Shown piece by piece: positions 14,385 to 15,342 of a DNA stretch of 15,342 bases. Source of the DNA: CAIOYC01 sp964243985 (GTDB lineage: Bacteria > Pseudomonadota > Alphaproteobacteria > Caulobacterales > Caulobacteraceae). The notes under the pieces were generated by a model. It was given only the letters and a program-made list of their open reading frames with translations, made no database searches and was not told where the DNA came from. The translations under genes and the position numbers were made by a program. Position 1 is the first letter of the stretch. The number at the start of each line of letters is the position of its first letter. The stretch spans positions 1 through 15,342 of the forward strand of contig CAXTHJ010000067.1 of the NCBI GenBank assembly GCA_964243985.1, read 5' to 3'.

Positions 14385-15342
14385 GTGGCGTTTCGCGACA
14401 GTCCATTTCAGGCGCTGAAGACGCCGCTCACCTGGGTGGCCGCGGCTGTCGCGGTGATCGTGGGCGTGGTCGCTTTGGGATTGGTGCTGACCGATCGGCG
14501 GACGTCCGCCAACGCAGGCGGCTACGGCGCCGCCCGGGGTGAGTTCGACGAGGTGATGGAGCCCGTCGTCAATGTGATCTCCGCGCCGGCGCGATGGTTT
14601 TCGGGGGCCGGGGACTTTGCCGGCGGCTATTTCTTCGCCGTCAGTCAGAACCACGATCTGAAAAAGCAGGTGGCGGAGCTGCAGCGCTGGCGCGACGCCG
14701 CCATCTCCTTGAAGAACTTGAACCTTCGCTATGAGTCCCTTCTGAAACTGAAGACCGAGCCGCCCATTCCCATGGTTTCGGCGCGGGTGGTGAGCGATTC
14801 GCGCGGACCCTTCTCCGAAGCGCGGCTGGCGGATGCGGGATGGGCCGACGGGGTGAAGGTCGGCAATCCGGCCATGAGCGAGGATGGTGTCGTAGGTCGG
14901 GTGATCGGCACGACGAAGGACGCCAGCCGCATCCTGCTCCTGACCGATGTGGAAAGCCGCACGCCCGTTCTGATCGACCGCACCAACGCCCGCGCCATCC
15001 TGACCGGCGACGGGGGTCCTAATCCCAAGCTCGAGTTCATCCACGGCCTGAACTCGGTGAAGGATGGCGACATGGTGCTGACCTCTGGCGACGGCGGGCT
15101 CTATCCGCGGGGTCTGCCGGTGGGCGTTGCGGCCAAAGATTATCGCGGCGTCTGGCGGGTGCGGCTCTACTCGGACCGGGCGGCGATCGATTTCGTGCGC
15201 ATTCTGGTGTTCGACGACTTCTCACAGATGGTCAGTCAGGCGCAGCTGGCGCAATCGGCCATGCCCGCCCTGACGCCGGAAGAGCAGGCGCAGCTGGAAG
15301 CGGCTCGCACCGCCGCCATGAAGCCCGCCTCGACGCCCGCCG
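14385..15342 (+). CDS. mreC: Rod shape-determining protein MreC (3' end outside window)
   Basis: Open frame of 319 codons from a GTG, running past the right edge. MreC is a bitopic inner-membrane protein that links MreB to the periplasmic PBP2-RodA synthase. It has a short cytoplasmic start (VAFRDSPFQALKTPL), one transmembrane helix (about 17-37; WVAAAVAVIVGVVALGLVL), a periplasmic coiled-coil stretch (about 90-125) and then the beta-rich MreC core with VSARVVSDSRGPFSEARL, GNPAMSEDGVVGRV, LLLTDVESRTPV and LTSGDGGLYPRGLPVG. After the core comes an Ala/Gln/Pro-rich tail, as in Caulobacter MreC. CGGAG (14373-14377) lies 7 bases before the GTG. Spacing and context indicate an mreBC operon. Confidence 0.95.
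   Translation, partial: MAFRDSPFQALKTPLTWVAAAVAVIVGVVALGLVLTDRRTSANAGGYGAARGEFDEVMEPVVNVISAPARWFSGAGDFAGGYFFAVSQNHDLKKQVAELQRWRDAAISLKNLNLRYESLLKLKTEPPIPMVSARVVSDSRGPFSEARLADAGWADGVKVGNPAMSEDGVVGRVIGTTKDASRILLLTDVESRTPVLIDRTNARAILTGDGGPNPKLEFIHGLNSVKDGDMVLTSGDGGLYPRGLPVGVAAKDYRGVWRVRLYSDRAAIDFVRILVFDDFSQMVSQAQLAQSAMPALTPEEQAQLEAARTAAMKPASTPA

Overview
The window reads as a GC-rich alphaproteobacterial chromosome, most likely Caulobacterales (Caulobacter, Phenylobacterium or Brevundimonas relatives). The best taxonomic clue is MreB, which from recall is close to the Caulobacter protein along its whole length. A run of exactly ten N at 3291-3300 marks it as a draft or scaffolded assembly. Almost everything is core housekeeping. 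I see no phage, IS element, CRISPR array, rRNA or tRNA.

Layout. 1-110 is the tail of an OmpA-family protein, closed by a UUCG-loop terminator. 235-2624 holds a plus-strand group: a DJ-1/PfpI protein, a Nudix hydrolase overlapping a D-2-hydroxyacid dehydrogenase by ATGA, and a glyoxalase-fold gene broken by one in-frame TGA. 2636-4142 is a minus-strand pair, mlaA then mlaC, for outer-membrane lipid asymmetry; the scaffold gap falls on the mlaC start codon. 4258-10657 is a methionine/one-carbon block: an ArsR regulator fused to a SAM-dependent methyltransferase, metF, and a MetH divided into two polypeptides. A type II toxin-antitoxin pair lies on the opposite strand between metF and metH. 10667-10763 is a palindromic intergenic repeat. 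10763-11607 (minus) encodes a small membrane protein and a DUF2076-type glycine-rich protein; diverging from it are a TVP38/DedA-like membrane protein and a beta-class-like glutathione transferase. The right end is mreB followed by mreC, which runs off the window.

How the genes work together. MetF makes 5-methyl-THF, and MetH (split into a homocysteine/zinc half and a folate/B12/reactivation half) uses it to form methionine. The ArsR-methyltransferase protein is probably the local repressor sensing SAM or SAH. A perfect 16-bp palindrome sits inside its predicted promoter, and the predicted transcription start coincides with its ATG, so the message may be leaderless. The toxin promoter shows the same geometry. 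MlaA and MlaC act together in retrograde phospholipid transport. MreB and MreC act together in rod-shape peptidoglycan synthesis.

Nothing here is convincingly a new multi-gene system. The points most worth a second look are the regulator/operator architecture of the met block, the toxin-antitoxin insertion within it, the single-base interruption of the glyoxalase gene, and the gap at mlaC, which can probably be closed from the flanking sequence.
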